Source of the DNA: Papaver somniferum
Taxonomy: Eukaryota; Streptophyta; Magnoliopsida; Ranunculales; Papaveraceae
DNA length: 64,000 bases
Direction: 5' to 3'
Assembly (NCBI RefSeq): GCF_003573695.1
Contig: NC_039358.1
Coordinates: forward strand, 95,554,881 to 95,618,880
The notes beneath the pieces were generated by a model, which saw only the letters and a list, made by a program, of their open reading frames with translations, was not told where the DNA came from and ran no database searches. The translations under genes were made by a program, and so were the position numbers. Positions 22,892 through 33,830 of the stretch are shown one piece after another (position 1 is the stretch's first letter; each line of letters begins with the position of its first letter).

Positions 22892-25715
22892 TGTTAGAGC
22901 ATAGCTCGGTTGAACCCACCAAGCGTTGGTATGTCAAGTTTGGTTGTCATATTTTAGTGAACCAAACCTGATTTAAGAGTCGCTTGATTAAATGTACCAG
23001 AGTCAACTTCGTATAGGTTAGCGTGAAAATATTAGGATTTGAGACATTACAAGTATTGCGAAGACTTGAAGAAGTGAAGAAGTAAGGAGCTACAACCACA
23101 ACATCATCCTTCCACTTGAGGTTAGTATATTTGACTTGAACTGTTTCATTTCCTAAGGTATCTTTCAAGTCGTGCATATTGAAAACAAAACTGCGAAGCA
23201 TGAACACTCTAGATAGACATAGTATTAAGGAATACAATACAAGGTTTATTGCTTAACCATTAAACTTTGTAGATAAGACATCGACATAATAATTTGAATG
23301 CTATTGTGATTATGTATGAGTATGAGGTGAGGATTTCATCCTATGAAACAATGTTTATACATGTGTTTTAAGGAAGTAAGTTCATGAACTTTGTTTGTGA
23401 ATCGAAAAGGAAATCTTCAGGCGTTATTGGGATTGTTCTTTATTGTATATCTTATGAACGACCAATATGTGTGATTAGTATAACCGCTCATGACTTGTTT
23501 GTGTTCTTGGTAAAACTATTCACATGACGCCTGACTTTTGTATTGGTATGAATTTTATTAGTGAAACCGATATTAAGTAATCACCTGATGGTATGATCGA
23601 GTTTGTGTAGTTTGTAAGACCTAACACAGGGTAAATGGGAACCGATCCTAGTAAGAGGTGCAGCACATCACAAAGGGGAATCGATCCTTGTATGGGGTGC
23701 AACAAGGTTTATAGCAGAAAGGGGAACCGATCCTATGGACATGTGCAACACGTTTTTAGGCAAAGGGGAACCGATCCTATGGACATGTGCAACGCATATG
23801 AGTTAGATACCATATATATGTGGGGAACCGATCCTAGTACCTAGTCAACCGAATTTTGGGAAGCTAGTGTGACTATGCACAATACTCACATGGAGGTAGA
23901 ACAGAAACTTGTTTTGGTAGAACCATTAAACCCATGATTTGGGATTGAGAGTTCTTAATCAATCGCATAGCACTTGAAAGTCAGATGAACCAATTCTAAA
24001 CTTGTTTGGAAGCGTGGTAAATCGGTTTCAAGTGTGTAAGTATGAAAGAGGACTTACAAAGTAAGGATGTCGACACACTTTGAACACGTGCATTTATGCG
24101 TATCTTTTATTGTTCAAAGATATTCCTTAACAGCTAAGAAGGAAGTAAATCCCAGGATCGAAATTAAATAAGTTAAGAATCTTTTAATTAAGGTTTTTAA
24201 TTATATATGTAAAATAAGAATTAGTAATGTGCATTTGCTAGTTAAAGATTTTCCAAGGAGATTTTCGGTCATTATTTTGGACAAAGCATTCTCAGGAATT
24301 ATGAAAACCGAATATGGAAATTATTATTGAATATCTTGAGAATATTTTCGGTTTTGGAAATTCCTTGGTGTCCAAACTTACTTGTCTATAAATACTTGAA
24401 GTTTTCATTTCTAGCGAACTAATCCTTCGTGACGGTAAACTTCCTCTGTTGTACTGTTACTGGTGAAACCGTCTATTCGGAGAGGAGAGTAACCTAATTA
24501 GGAGAAATCTCTTACGACCGCTCAATTTAAAGACTTCTTTGGGATTGAGAAGCTCTACGAGTACCGTTGGTCGGAAACTAGATAATTGCGGTTTATCTTT
24601 TGTTTTCGATTGATTTGATTGGCTAACGGTGGTTGAACTTTTATTGCACCTACTTTGTTTATGCTTGAGAATCTTCTCTTCTGATATAAGATTCACTCAA
24701 ACTAGTTCGAAGTTTCGACCGGGATCTTTAGACCGTTGTTAGTGCTAAAGACGGTCTTGTGATAATTCATTGTTAACAGACTCCGTTCTGTGTGTGATTG
24801 ATCACAAGAGATTCAAGTAGTTGTGTCCAGGTGTTTATTGAAGATCTAAGAAGATTTGAAGACAAAGAATAGATAGAAGATTTCTGACTTGGTTATATAA
24901 ATCTTTGGTGTGCACAATACTTGTTTTGGTAAAAAGAGGATCTCATTATAATTGGTTTATCCTTGTGGTTGATTGGATAGAATAGTTGAATAGATCGATA
25001 TCAATACGGTTCCTTGGGATTAAAGGTATTGATTGCAAAATCTTATGATTACTTTGGGTAATTGAACATAAGATAGATCTAATAACCTGACGAAGGAGTT
25101 TATGTTAAGATAAACAAAAGAGCCTTTGTCCGACTCATATCACTTGGTTGAAGAGAGTTGATACCAAACAGATTTGTTGTTCCTTTACTGTTTGGAATAC
25201 GAACCAAAGGAAAGTACGTGACTTATTCATAAGTTGGAGGCGTGGGAATACAGATGGAACTAGGTGAACTATAGGTTTAGTTGCTTGGTCTCAACTATAC
25301 GAAGTTGGTTTATTTTGTTTAGCGGCTTAATCCTGAGAGTATTCAATTCTGGACAAGGTCCCGGGGTTTTTCTGCATTTGCGGTTTTCCTCGTTAACAAA
25401 ATCTTGCTGTGTCATTTACTTTATATTTCCGCATTATAATTGTTTTATTATAATTAAAGTAAATTACACAAACGTTAGTTCCTATTTACTTGATAAGCAA
25501 TCCTATTGTGTTTGGTTAAGTCCGAACCTTTGTATCAAGTAAACATACTTCGTTGTTGTATTATCTTGATCTCGTATCCATAGACGATCACACGAAGTGT
25601 GAACCGATTAGTTGTAGTGTCTCGACTCAATCCATAGAAAATCACTTTCGGAGAAAGGACTTATAGGAAGGAAAAGTTTTAGATTGAGGTATATTTGGGT
25701 ACCCTCGCCTTTTCA
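22892..25715 (+). repeat. 5' LTR of Sirevirus B
   Basis: From TGTTAGAGCATAGCTCGG to CCCTCGCCTTTTCA. TATA box at 24387-24393; an array of GGGGAACCGATCCTATGGAC units at 23635-23850. It contains about 155 bases (near 23870-24020) that the 3' LTR has lost between two copies of TTTTGG(G)AAGC. No gene. Confidence 0.88.
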
Positions 25716-25717
25716 AT

Positions 25718-25732
25718 TGGTATCAGAGCAGG
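25718..25732 (+). other. Primer binding site of Sirevirus B
   Basis: TGGTATCAGAGCAGG, two bases after the 5' LTR. It is the standard complement of the 3' end of initiator tRNA-Met used by Ty1/copia elements. Confidence 0.9.
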
Positions 25733-25757
25733 CAAACACGAAAATATCTAACAATCT

Positions 25758-26513
25758 GTGTTTGGTGCGATCCATCCTATACAAATGAATCTTTTATGTG
25801 GTTCAGTTAACGTAATGACAGGATTCGAATACTTTAAAAGATCGTGGTGGAAAACACGTATGAAGTATGTAATACTTTTATTCCTAAATCTGTTGGGAAT
25901 TATGCATATGTATGTCTCGAGTGACTTATACGATCGTTTAACTATTATAGGATTATACTTCATTATGTTATGTAACAATGGTACAATGGCCTATGTGACA
26001 GTCTATATCTTGAAAATGCATAAGATTCTACTTAAGATTTTTATGAACATTGGCTATTGTGTTCTGACAAAATTAGGGATCTTAAATATATTTTGGATGC
26101 TTTATCAAAGTATATACATGTACATTTTCAGATCAAGAACTGTGAATGATTCGCCTTCTAGGATCCGTTTTTGGAAAACATGTGATCCTTCAAGGAATGG
26201 GTTTTCAGTTAATAATTCTATTAACAATGGTTTGCTTCATACACCTCACAATTGTTTTAATGAAGCAAGTGATCTTTTGAGACATTATAGGAATTATGAT
26301 TCTGATGATATTTTTAACAAGTATCATATTTTGTTCAAAACTAGTTATGTATACTATAATAGAAAATTCTTGAATAAACTTCAAGTAATATTATCAAATT
26401 CTGATAATAAAAGAGTAAACAGACCTTTGGACAAAAACTTGAAATCAATCCGAAACAAAGATCCAGTCCATGAAAAACCGGTTTTCCAAAAGAAAGAGTT
26501 GGATACAAAATAA
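25758..26513 (+). CDS. Unrecognised 251-codon ORF in Sirevirus B
   Basis: Open from ATG 25783 (or an upstream non-ATG codon at 25758) to TAA 26511-26513. The first 130 residues are rich in Ile, Leu, Met, Tyr and Trp (for example FEYFKRSWWKTRMKYVILL and a hydrophobic run near residue 70). The last 110 are polar and Asn/Lys-rich, ending VHEKPVFQKKELDTK. It stands where gag begins in complete elements, and WWKTRM is faintly like the W-x-x-R-M part of copia gag N-termini, but no other gag motif is present. It may be gag DNA read through old indels, so it could be noncoding. Confidence 0.3.
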   Translation: MFGAIHPIQMNLLCGSVNVMTGFEYFKRSWWKTRMKYVILLFLNLLGIMHMYVSSDLYDRLTIIGLYFIMLCNNGTMAYVTVYILKMHKILLKIFMNIGYCVLTKLGILNIFWMLYQSIYMYIFRSRTVNDSPSRIRFWKTCDPSRNGFSVNNSINNGLLHTPHNCFNEASDLLRHYRNYDSDDIFNKYHILFKTSYVYYNRKFLNKLQVILSNSDNKRVNRPLDKNLKSIRNKDPVHEKPVFQKKELDTK

Positions 26514-26686
26514 GAATTGTTTCCCCACAAGCCTCGGTTTCCGATTCTATTAGTATTTCCTAAACTAGTTATTTCCGTTCTTTTATTTCAAGTCTTCCCA
26601 TAAAAGATAATCTCTTGCTATGTGTTCAAACATATTGTGGAAGAGTGATCAAAACCGTAACTAGGGTTTTTCATATTTTCGCAAGT

Positions 26687-27767
26687 ATGGGAAAAACGAA
26701 AACAAGAGAAGAAAAATCTGAATAAGACAAGTTTGTCTTGAATCCATTTATTCCTCCCAAAGAGGTTGACAAAATCAAGTTTCCACACTTGATCCAAGGA
26801 AAGCATGTTCTTACGAATTTTGTTGACAACACATGTTTCGAAAGATATCAAGCTTTGAAGGGAGTAAGCTTCACTGAAGAGAAAAGATTCGATCCAAATG
26901 TTTCAGAAATCAGTTATGTGAAGTTTGTTCAAGACCGAATCTGGGGAAATATGTTCGGTTTTGAAAAATATTCACCTGATACGGTAAGAATCTTTTATGG
27001 TAATATTCATAATATTAATCATGAAAAACTTACTTTTAGCACGATGGTTGGAAGTACCTTTCTTCATGTCAACAGAAAGATGATATCAGAAATCATCAAC
27101 TACAGTGTGAAAGGACATATGATCACGGGTTCTGAAATTGAGCATGATAGCATTTCAAAACTCATCACTGGTAAAAATGTTGAATGGAAAAAGGGAAATA
27201 CGGTGACCAAAAATGTACCCTTACACTTAAGGATTTTTGGTAAACTTGTTGTAGCAACCTTGTATGCTTGCACAAGAGATTCTTCTATATGGAATAGGGA
27301 ATTTGCAGAATTGGTTTACTATCTTCTCGAAGGAAAGAAGAAAATTGATATTTGTGGAATAATCATCAGTCAAATGATTAAAATTATTGAATCTCTCAAT
27401 GTCACGGATTTTCACAGAAACCTTGGGTATCCCTGTCTCGTCACCAAGCTATGTGAAAAAGCAGTTGAAAATAGCTTTGGAGATGAGAAAGGTATTAAAA
27501 GTCTCTCACAGGGAATTATCAGTAGAGTGAGCGGAACAAAACAAGGATCTAATGTCTCATATGATCAAATCTATAGCAATGGAGATCTCATGTTCATATT
27601 TACGTCTTGTAAGACAATTAAAATGTATTCAGGAACAGTTGGCATTTGCCTATCGGAATGATCCGGAAACTCTTCAAGGAATCCTAGATATCAACAATGG
27701 GTTTCTCAAAGGAGAACAAGAAGAAGATTCTGAAGAAGGATCTGATGAGAAATTAAACGAAGATTGA
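26687..27767 (+). pseudogene. Putative plant transposon protein-like ORF carried by Sirevirus B
   Basis: Best start is ATG 26687 (MGKTKTREEKSE). An in-frame TAA at codon 13 is followed by an open frame to 27661, and a +1 shift near 27590-27605 leads into the C-terminus ending at 27767, about 350 residues in all. In order: FVDNTCFERYQALKG, SPDTVRIFYGNIHNIN, STMVGSTFLHVNRKMISEI, VPLHLRIFGKLVVATL, FAELVYYLLEGKKKIDICGI, IISQMIK, then a helical stretch (LRLVRQLKCIQEQLAF) and an acidic tail. The pattern of an FY-N segment, an LHLRI helix and a LLxGxxxxxxxxI helix resembles the domain annotated as putative plant transposon protein, known from many plant genomes without a proven function. That assignment is from memory of the pattern. 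It is in sense with the element, in place of gag-pol. Confidence 0.6.
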
Positions 27768-29562
27768 ATTGTCTTCAAGAACTGAGATAGAAAAATAGGC
27801 TGCAAGTTTTGGTTTCTTTCATTGATTTTATTAAGTCTATTATGAATAAAAACTATTATGAATAAAGTTATTTGATTTATAATTCTTCTTGTGATAGTTT
27901 TTGATTTACATAGCATATGCTTGAACGCTTTATTTATTGCTATGTATGTTTATGTGATGTTTGATTTCGGTTTTATTACCTTGATATTCATAATATGTTC
28001 TGAACCCTTATGGTTTGGGTGACTTTTTGATTTAGTAGGATTAATTACTAGCCCATGTTGGTAGGCTTTATCAAAGGATCATGAGGGGTTCTGATAGAAA
28101 CAATATGTGAAAAGTTACAATATGTTGAATCGGTTTGGTTTAGCATAAAAGCATATGTGTTTCATGGGTTTTCAACTTTTACTTGCAATAATTAAAAACC
28201 GGTTTTCAACCTTTCTGTGGTAAAGGTTGGTTTTTGTTATTCTTTTGTTTTGCATAAGGATGACAACATAATGGTATTTCGATATCGATTCTCCCTGGAA
28301 GAAGAAGATGCGATCATGTTGGAGAAGTTGGATGTGAAATTGAGATAACAATCTTGTTAGTTAATTGTTTTCCTGTTTAAGAAAAGCCTAATGTTATTGC
28401 TTATACCTTTTTTCTTTTGCTTAACAAATTTCGGTACAATTGATGTTTTATTCCATTATGTGATTCAATTGGTTCCGATTAAGAAAAGCTATTGTTATCT
28501 TACTTTGTTGTATGGTATCAATTGTTTAGGCTTACAAAATTTACGGTGCAATTGCGGTGCTTTAATGTTTATGTTGTTTCAATTGCTTCCGGTTGAGGTG
28601 AATAATTATTCAAGTTGATTTGTTTTGGTTTGTATGAATTATTTATGGCTTGACAAAATAATATGTATACGGGATGAGTTGTTTAGTCCAATTCGATTCC
28701 GGATAAGAGAAACTAAGTTAATTCTGATCTTAGTTAGACTTATCAAAGTGGAGGTTTCGGTTATTCAAGTCTAATCGAATGCCTTAACAAGAAATGCTAG
28801 TTAACTAACCTAGTATTTGGATTGTTTAAAATCTAAAGGTTTAAGTTGTATGGATAATTAGAATCTGATGAGAAAAATAGAGTTATATTTATTTTGGTCT
28901 TATCGAATGAAGCGATTGTATTTGTACAATCGGTTTAGCAAAGGAACTAATATGCTTAGTTGATTTTTGGTTTGCTAAACTATTTGGGAAAATTGCTTCG
29001 GGCAATTATTTCCATGATAACATATCAAAACATAATTAATCTGTAGTTTTGGTTTTGATATTGGTTATCAAAAATGATGTGTGGAACCCTCGTGCTTGAC
29101 TCAACAGGTTGCAAGTCTATTTTGAGATTTGTAAGATCCTTTTCGTGTTGTCCTTTATTTTTTCGTTTCTTTGTCATTTTGTCACAAAAAGGAGGAGAAA
29201 TATACGGAGTAAACAAGTGATGTTGGTGTCAATTTATATTGATTGGTGTCACTAGGGAAGAAGGACATTGGTGCTTGAATGTTTATTTAACGAAGGAGGA
29301 AAAGCATAGACTAAGGGGGGGTAACATATCATATGATTTGGTATAACAAAGACGTGAGGATTGAAAATTTACCTATATCCTTTAGGGGGAGTATGAGCTT
29401 TGTTATTATAATGTCAACAACTATTGCATTTTTAAGGATTGAATGCATGCAGGTTATGTGTTGTTGAATTCGAGAATCAAGCGCATGTGTAATGAATTCT
29501 TGTAATTTTTTTATCCATATGATTGTAAGAGTTTTGTCACTAAAATTGACAAAGGGGGAGAT
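27768..29562 (+). other. Long 3' noncoding region of Sirevirus B with stem-loops and repeated purine tracts
   Basis: No gene. It is collinear with 11472-12860 and 15481-15925 of Sirevirus A. Inverted repeats at 28429-28483, 28530-28597, 28702-28744 and 28867-28904 match those of copy A. Purine tracts follow: CACAAAAAGGAGGAGAAAT near 29177, AAGGGGGGGT near 29311, TTTAGGGGGAGTATG near 29383, and the terminal CAAAGGGGGAGAT that primes plus-strand synthesis. Confidence 0.7.
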
Positions 29563-32244
29563 TGTTAGAGCATAACTCAGTTGAACCCACCAAGCGTTGG
29601 TATGTCAAGTTTGGTTGTCATATTTTAGTGAACCAAAACTCATTTAAGAGTCGCTTGATTAAATGTACTAGAGTCAACTTCGTATAGGTTAGCTTGAAAG
29701 TATTAGGATTTGAGACATTACAAGTATTGCGAAGACTTGAAGAAGTGAAGAAGTAAGGAGCTACAACCACAACATCATCCTTCCACTTGAGGTTAGTGAT
29801 ATTTGACTTGAACTGTTTCATTCCCTAACATATATTTCAAGTCGTGCATATTGAAAACAAAACTACGAAGCATGAACACTCTAGATAGACATAGTATTAA
29901 GGAATAAATACGAGGTTTATTGCTTAACCATTAAACTTTGTAGATAAGACATCAACATAATCGTTTGAATGCTATTGTGATTATGTATGGGCATGAGGTG
30001 AGTATTTCATCCTAGGAAACAATGTTTTTACATGTGTTTTAAAGAACTAAGTTCATGAACTTTGTTTGTGAATCAAAAAGGAAATCGTCAGGCGTTATTG
30101 GGATTGTTCTTCATTGCATATCTTATGAACGACCAATATGTGTGATTAGTATAGCCGCTCATGACTTGTTTGTGTTCTAGGTAAAACTATTAACATGAGG
30201 CCTGAATTTTGTATTGGTATGAATTTTATTAGTGAAACCGATCTTAAGTAATCACCTGATGGTATGATCGAGTTTGTGTAGTTTGTAAGACCTAACACTG
30301 GGTAAAGGGGAACTGATCCTAGTAATAGGTGCAAAACATCACAAAGGGGAATCGATCCTTGTATGGGGTGCAACAAGGTTTATAGCATAAAGGGGAACCG
30401 ATCCTATGGACATGTGCAACACGTTTTTACGCAAAGGGGAACCGATCCTATGGACATGTGCAACACATATGATTTAGATACCATATATATGTGGGGAACC
30501 GATCCTAGTACCTAGTCAACCGAATTTTGGAAGCGTGGTAAATAGGTTTCAAGTGTGTAAGTATGAAAGAGGACTTACAAAGTAAGGATGTCGACACACT
30601 TTGAACACGTGCATTTATGCGTATCTTTTATTGTTCAAAGATATTCCTTAACATCTAAGAAGGAAGTAAATCCCAGGATCGAAATTAAATAAGTTAACAA
30701 TCTTTTAATTAATGTTTTTAATTATATATGGAAAATAAGAATTAGTAATGTGCATTTGCTAGTTAAAGAATTTCCAAGGAGATTTTCGGTCATTATTTTG
30801 GACAGAGCATTCTCAGGAATTATGAAAACCGAATATGGAAATTATTATTGAATATTTTGAGAATATTTTCGGTTTTGGAAATTCCTTGGTGTCCAAACTT
30901 CGTTGTCTATAAATACTTGAAGTTTGCATTTCTAGCAAACTAATCCTTCGTGACAGTAAACTTCCTCTGTTGTACTGTTGCTGGTGAAGCCGCCTATTCG
31001 GAGAGGAGAGTAACCTAATTAGGCGAAATCTCTTACGACCGCTCAATTTAAAGACTTCTTTGGGATTGAGAATCTCTACGAGTACCGTTGGTGGGAAACT
31101 AGATAATTGCGGTTTATCTTTTGTTTTCGATTGATTTGATTGGCTAACGGTGGTTGAACTTTGATTGCACCTAGTTTGTTTATGCTTGAGAATCTTCTCT
31201 TATGATATAACATTCACTCAAACTAGTTCGAAGTTTCGACAGGGATATTTAGACCGTTGTTAGTGCTAAAGACGGTCTTGTGATAATCCATTGTTAACAG
31301 ACTCCGTTCTGTGTGTGATTGATCACAAGAGATTCAAATAGTTGTGTGCGGGTGTTTATTTAAGATCTAAGAATATTTGAAGACAAAGAATAGATAAAAG
31401 ATTTCTGACTTGGTTATATAAATCTTTGGTGTGCACAATACTTGTTTTGGTAAAAACATGATCTCACTATAATTGGTTTATCCTTGTGGTAGATTTGATA
31501 GAATAGTTGAGTGGATCGGCATCAATACGACTCCTTGGGATTAAAGGTATTGAATGCAAAATCTTATGATTACTTTGGGTAATTGAACATAAGATAGATC
31601 TAAGAACCTGACAAATGAGTTTATGTGAAGATAATCAGAAGAGCATTTGTCCGACTCATATCACTTGGTTGAAGAGAGTTGATACCAAACAGATTTGTTG
31701 TTCCTTTACTGTTTGGAATACGAACCAAAAGAATTGTTCCAAGTACGTGATTTATTCATAAGTTGGAGGCGTGGGAATACCAACGGAACTAGGTGAACTA
31801 TAGGTTTAGTTGCTTGGTCTCAACTATACGAAGTTGGTTTATTTTGTATAACAGCTTAATCCTGAGAGTATTCAATTCTGGACAAGGTCCCGAGATTTTT
31901 CAGCATTTGCGGTTTTCCTCGTTAAGAAAATCTTGTTGTGTCATTTACTTTATATTTTCGTATTATAATTTTTTTATTATAATTAAAGTAAGTTACACAA
32001 ACTTTAATTCCTATTTACTTGATAAGCAATCCTATTGTGTTTGGTTAAGTACGAACCTTTGTATCAAGTAAATATACTTCGTTGTTGTATTGTCTGGATC
32101 TCGTATCCATAGTCGATCACACGAAGTGTGAACCGATTAGTTGTATTGTCTCGACTTAGTCCATAGACAATCACTTTCGGAGAAAGGACTTATAGGAAGG
32201 AAGAGTTTTAGCTTGAGGTATATTTGAGTACCCTCGCCTTTTCA
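29563..32244 (+). repeat. 3' LTR of Sirevirus B
   Basis: From TGTTAGAGCATAACTCAG to CCCTCGCCTTTTCA, 2682 bp. Close to the 5' LTR apart from scattered substitutions and the loss of about 155 bases near 30528. TATA box at 30908-30914. No gene. Confidence 0.88.
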
Positions 32245-33392
32245 GGTTATACCACACTTGCAAACAAGTTTAGCATTGGTTCACCTGTATTCCAAGATTA
32301 CTATGTGATTGATCAAATATCAAATCACATACATGGGTTCAATCGGTTATACCAATTACTAGGATCGGTTATACCTCAATATGGAAATACTTGTGATCGG
32401 TCATACAAGTTACCAGGACCGATTACGTCAGTTACAAGGATCGGTTACATCAATTACCAGGAATGGTTACCATATACTTATGATATTGCTTGTGATCGGT
32501 CTCACCAGTTACCAGGATAAGTTACATCAATTACCATGACCGGTTAAACCAATTACAAGGATAGATTAGACAATTCTCTGTGATCGGTCACACGAATTAC
32601 TAGGATCGGTCACACCAATTACAAATATCGATCATACCATCTCATGGTGATTACTTAGGATCAATTACACTAATTAATAAAAACTAGTCATACCAAATCA
32701 TAAGTCAGGAACTTGTTATTAGTTGTACCAAGATACATAACAAAGTTACGATCGGTTCTACCATCTCACACATATTGGTAATCCAAAGATTTGTAATGAA
32801 TAGCCGTACCAATAAGCCTAACGATTTCCCTTTCGATTCATAAAATAAGTTCATGAATGTACTTCCTTTAAAAGAATGTTAAACATTGTTTCCTAAGATG
32901 AAATCTTCACCATAACCAATTCACATAATCATAACAATATATACAAGATTATGTCGATGTCATATCTACGAAGTTCAAAAGATAAGCGTTATACTTCGTA
33001 GTCTAATTACCTAATACTATGATCACACAAATATGACCATGTCACATCACTAGAGTATTATACAATATGTACAGTATATACAGCTTCGCAGTTATGTTTT
33101 CAATATAGCACGACTTGAAAGATACGTTAGGAGTGAAACAGTTCAAGTCAATATTACTAACCTCAGGAGGAAGGATGATGTTGTCGTTGTAGTATGCTTC
33201 TTCTTCACATTCTTCAGGTCTTCGGAGCAATACTTGTATGTCTCAAGATTCCTAGACTTTCTAGTCTAACCTAAACGAATTTGACTCTAGTTTACAATCA
33301 AGCGACTTTAGATGAGTTTTGACACACTAAAATATGACAACCAAACTTGACATACCAACGCTTGGTGAGTTCAATCGAGCTATGCTCTAACA

Positions 33393-33519
33393 AAGAAGTT
33401 GTGTTTATGTATTCCAAAGTGAAGATATAGTATATGTATACCCTAGTGAAGATACTGTGTATTCCCGGATGGTAAATTACTGTAGGTCAATGTTGACCGG
33501 AAGTAATTTTTTGGTATTA
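33393..33519. other. CACTA interior, next to the subterminal repeats
   Basis: Two imperfect copies of a unit of about 40 bases (AGTGAAGATATAGTATATG, AGTGAAGATACTGTGTATT). No gene. Confidence 0.35.
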
Positions 33520-33830
33520 CAAAAAAATTCAAAACAACTCAAAACTATTTCAAATCGCTATGTAGTAACGACTTAGGATTGTTACAAAATGACACATAGT
33601 AACGACTTGAGCCTGTTATAAAACAATTCGTAACGGCTCGTTCATGTTACGAATTTCCACGTAGTAACGGCTCTTGTGTGTTACAACTGCCGTTACAAAT
33701 CCAAATTCGTAACGTGCAGTAGGCCGTTACAAAAAAATTGTAATATCTCATTTCGTAACATTCATTTTCCGTCACAACCCCGATTCGTAACGTTCAGAAA
33801 CTGTTTCAGATCTGGAAAAATGATGTAGTG
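33520..33830. mobile_element. Right terminus of a CACTA (En/Spm) DNA transposon
   Basis: The end reads CTGGAAAAATGATGTAGTG, whose reverse complement starts CACTACATCATTTTTCC, a typical CACTA terminus. The 300 bases before it hold about a dozen GTAACG/CGTTAC hexamers in both orientations, the subterminal repeats that bind the transposase in this superfamily. The expected 3-bp target duplication would be CAT (33831-33833); its partner lies outside the window. The left end is not present. The body contains Sirevirus A, two solo LTRs and Sirevirus B. Confidence 0.75.

Larger units (their letters stand above)
22892..32244 (+). mobile_element. Sirevirus B: non-autonomous Ty1/copia element
   Basis: A 9353 bp element with LTRs 22892-25715 (2824 bp) and 29563-32244 (2682 bp), a tRNA-iMet PBS at 25718, and a PPT ending at 29562. 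Flanking AGTTA (22887-22891) and GGTTA (32245-32249) match at four of five bases. The internal region is only 3847 bp and has no gag zinc knuckle, protease, integrase or RT. It carries instead an unrecognised ORF and one resembling a plant putative transposon protein. It inserted into an LTR of its own family in opposite orientation. Confidence 0.88.
21237..33392 (-). mobile_element. Inverted Sirevirus solo LTR, split by Sirevirus B
   Basis: The two parts, 21237-22891 and 32245-33392, add up to 2803 bp. They form one LTR on the minus strand: TGAAAAGTCGAGGGTACCC at the left is the reverse of the LTR end and GCTATGCTCTAACA at the right is the reverse of the LTR start. Sequence on either side of Sirevirus B rejoins exactly when compared with 16973-17060 of the Sirevirus A LTR. 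Neither a PBS nor a PPT adjoins it, so it is a solo LTR. Flanking 5-mers are AAAAA (21232-21236) and AAGAA (33393-33397), a possible TSD with one mismatch. Apart from the inserted element there is no gene. Confidence 0.85.

Noticed and set aside
25758..26513. Calling this ORF a copia gag
   Set aside because: Only a WWKTRM-like trace is present; none of the motifs seen in the gag of Sirevirus A at 9898-10525 can be found.
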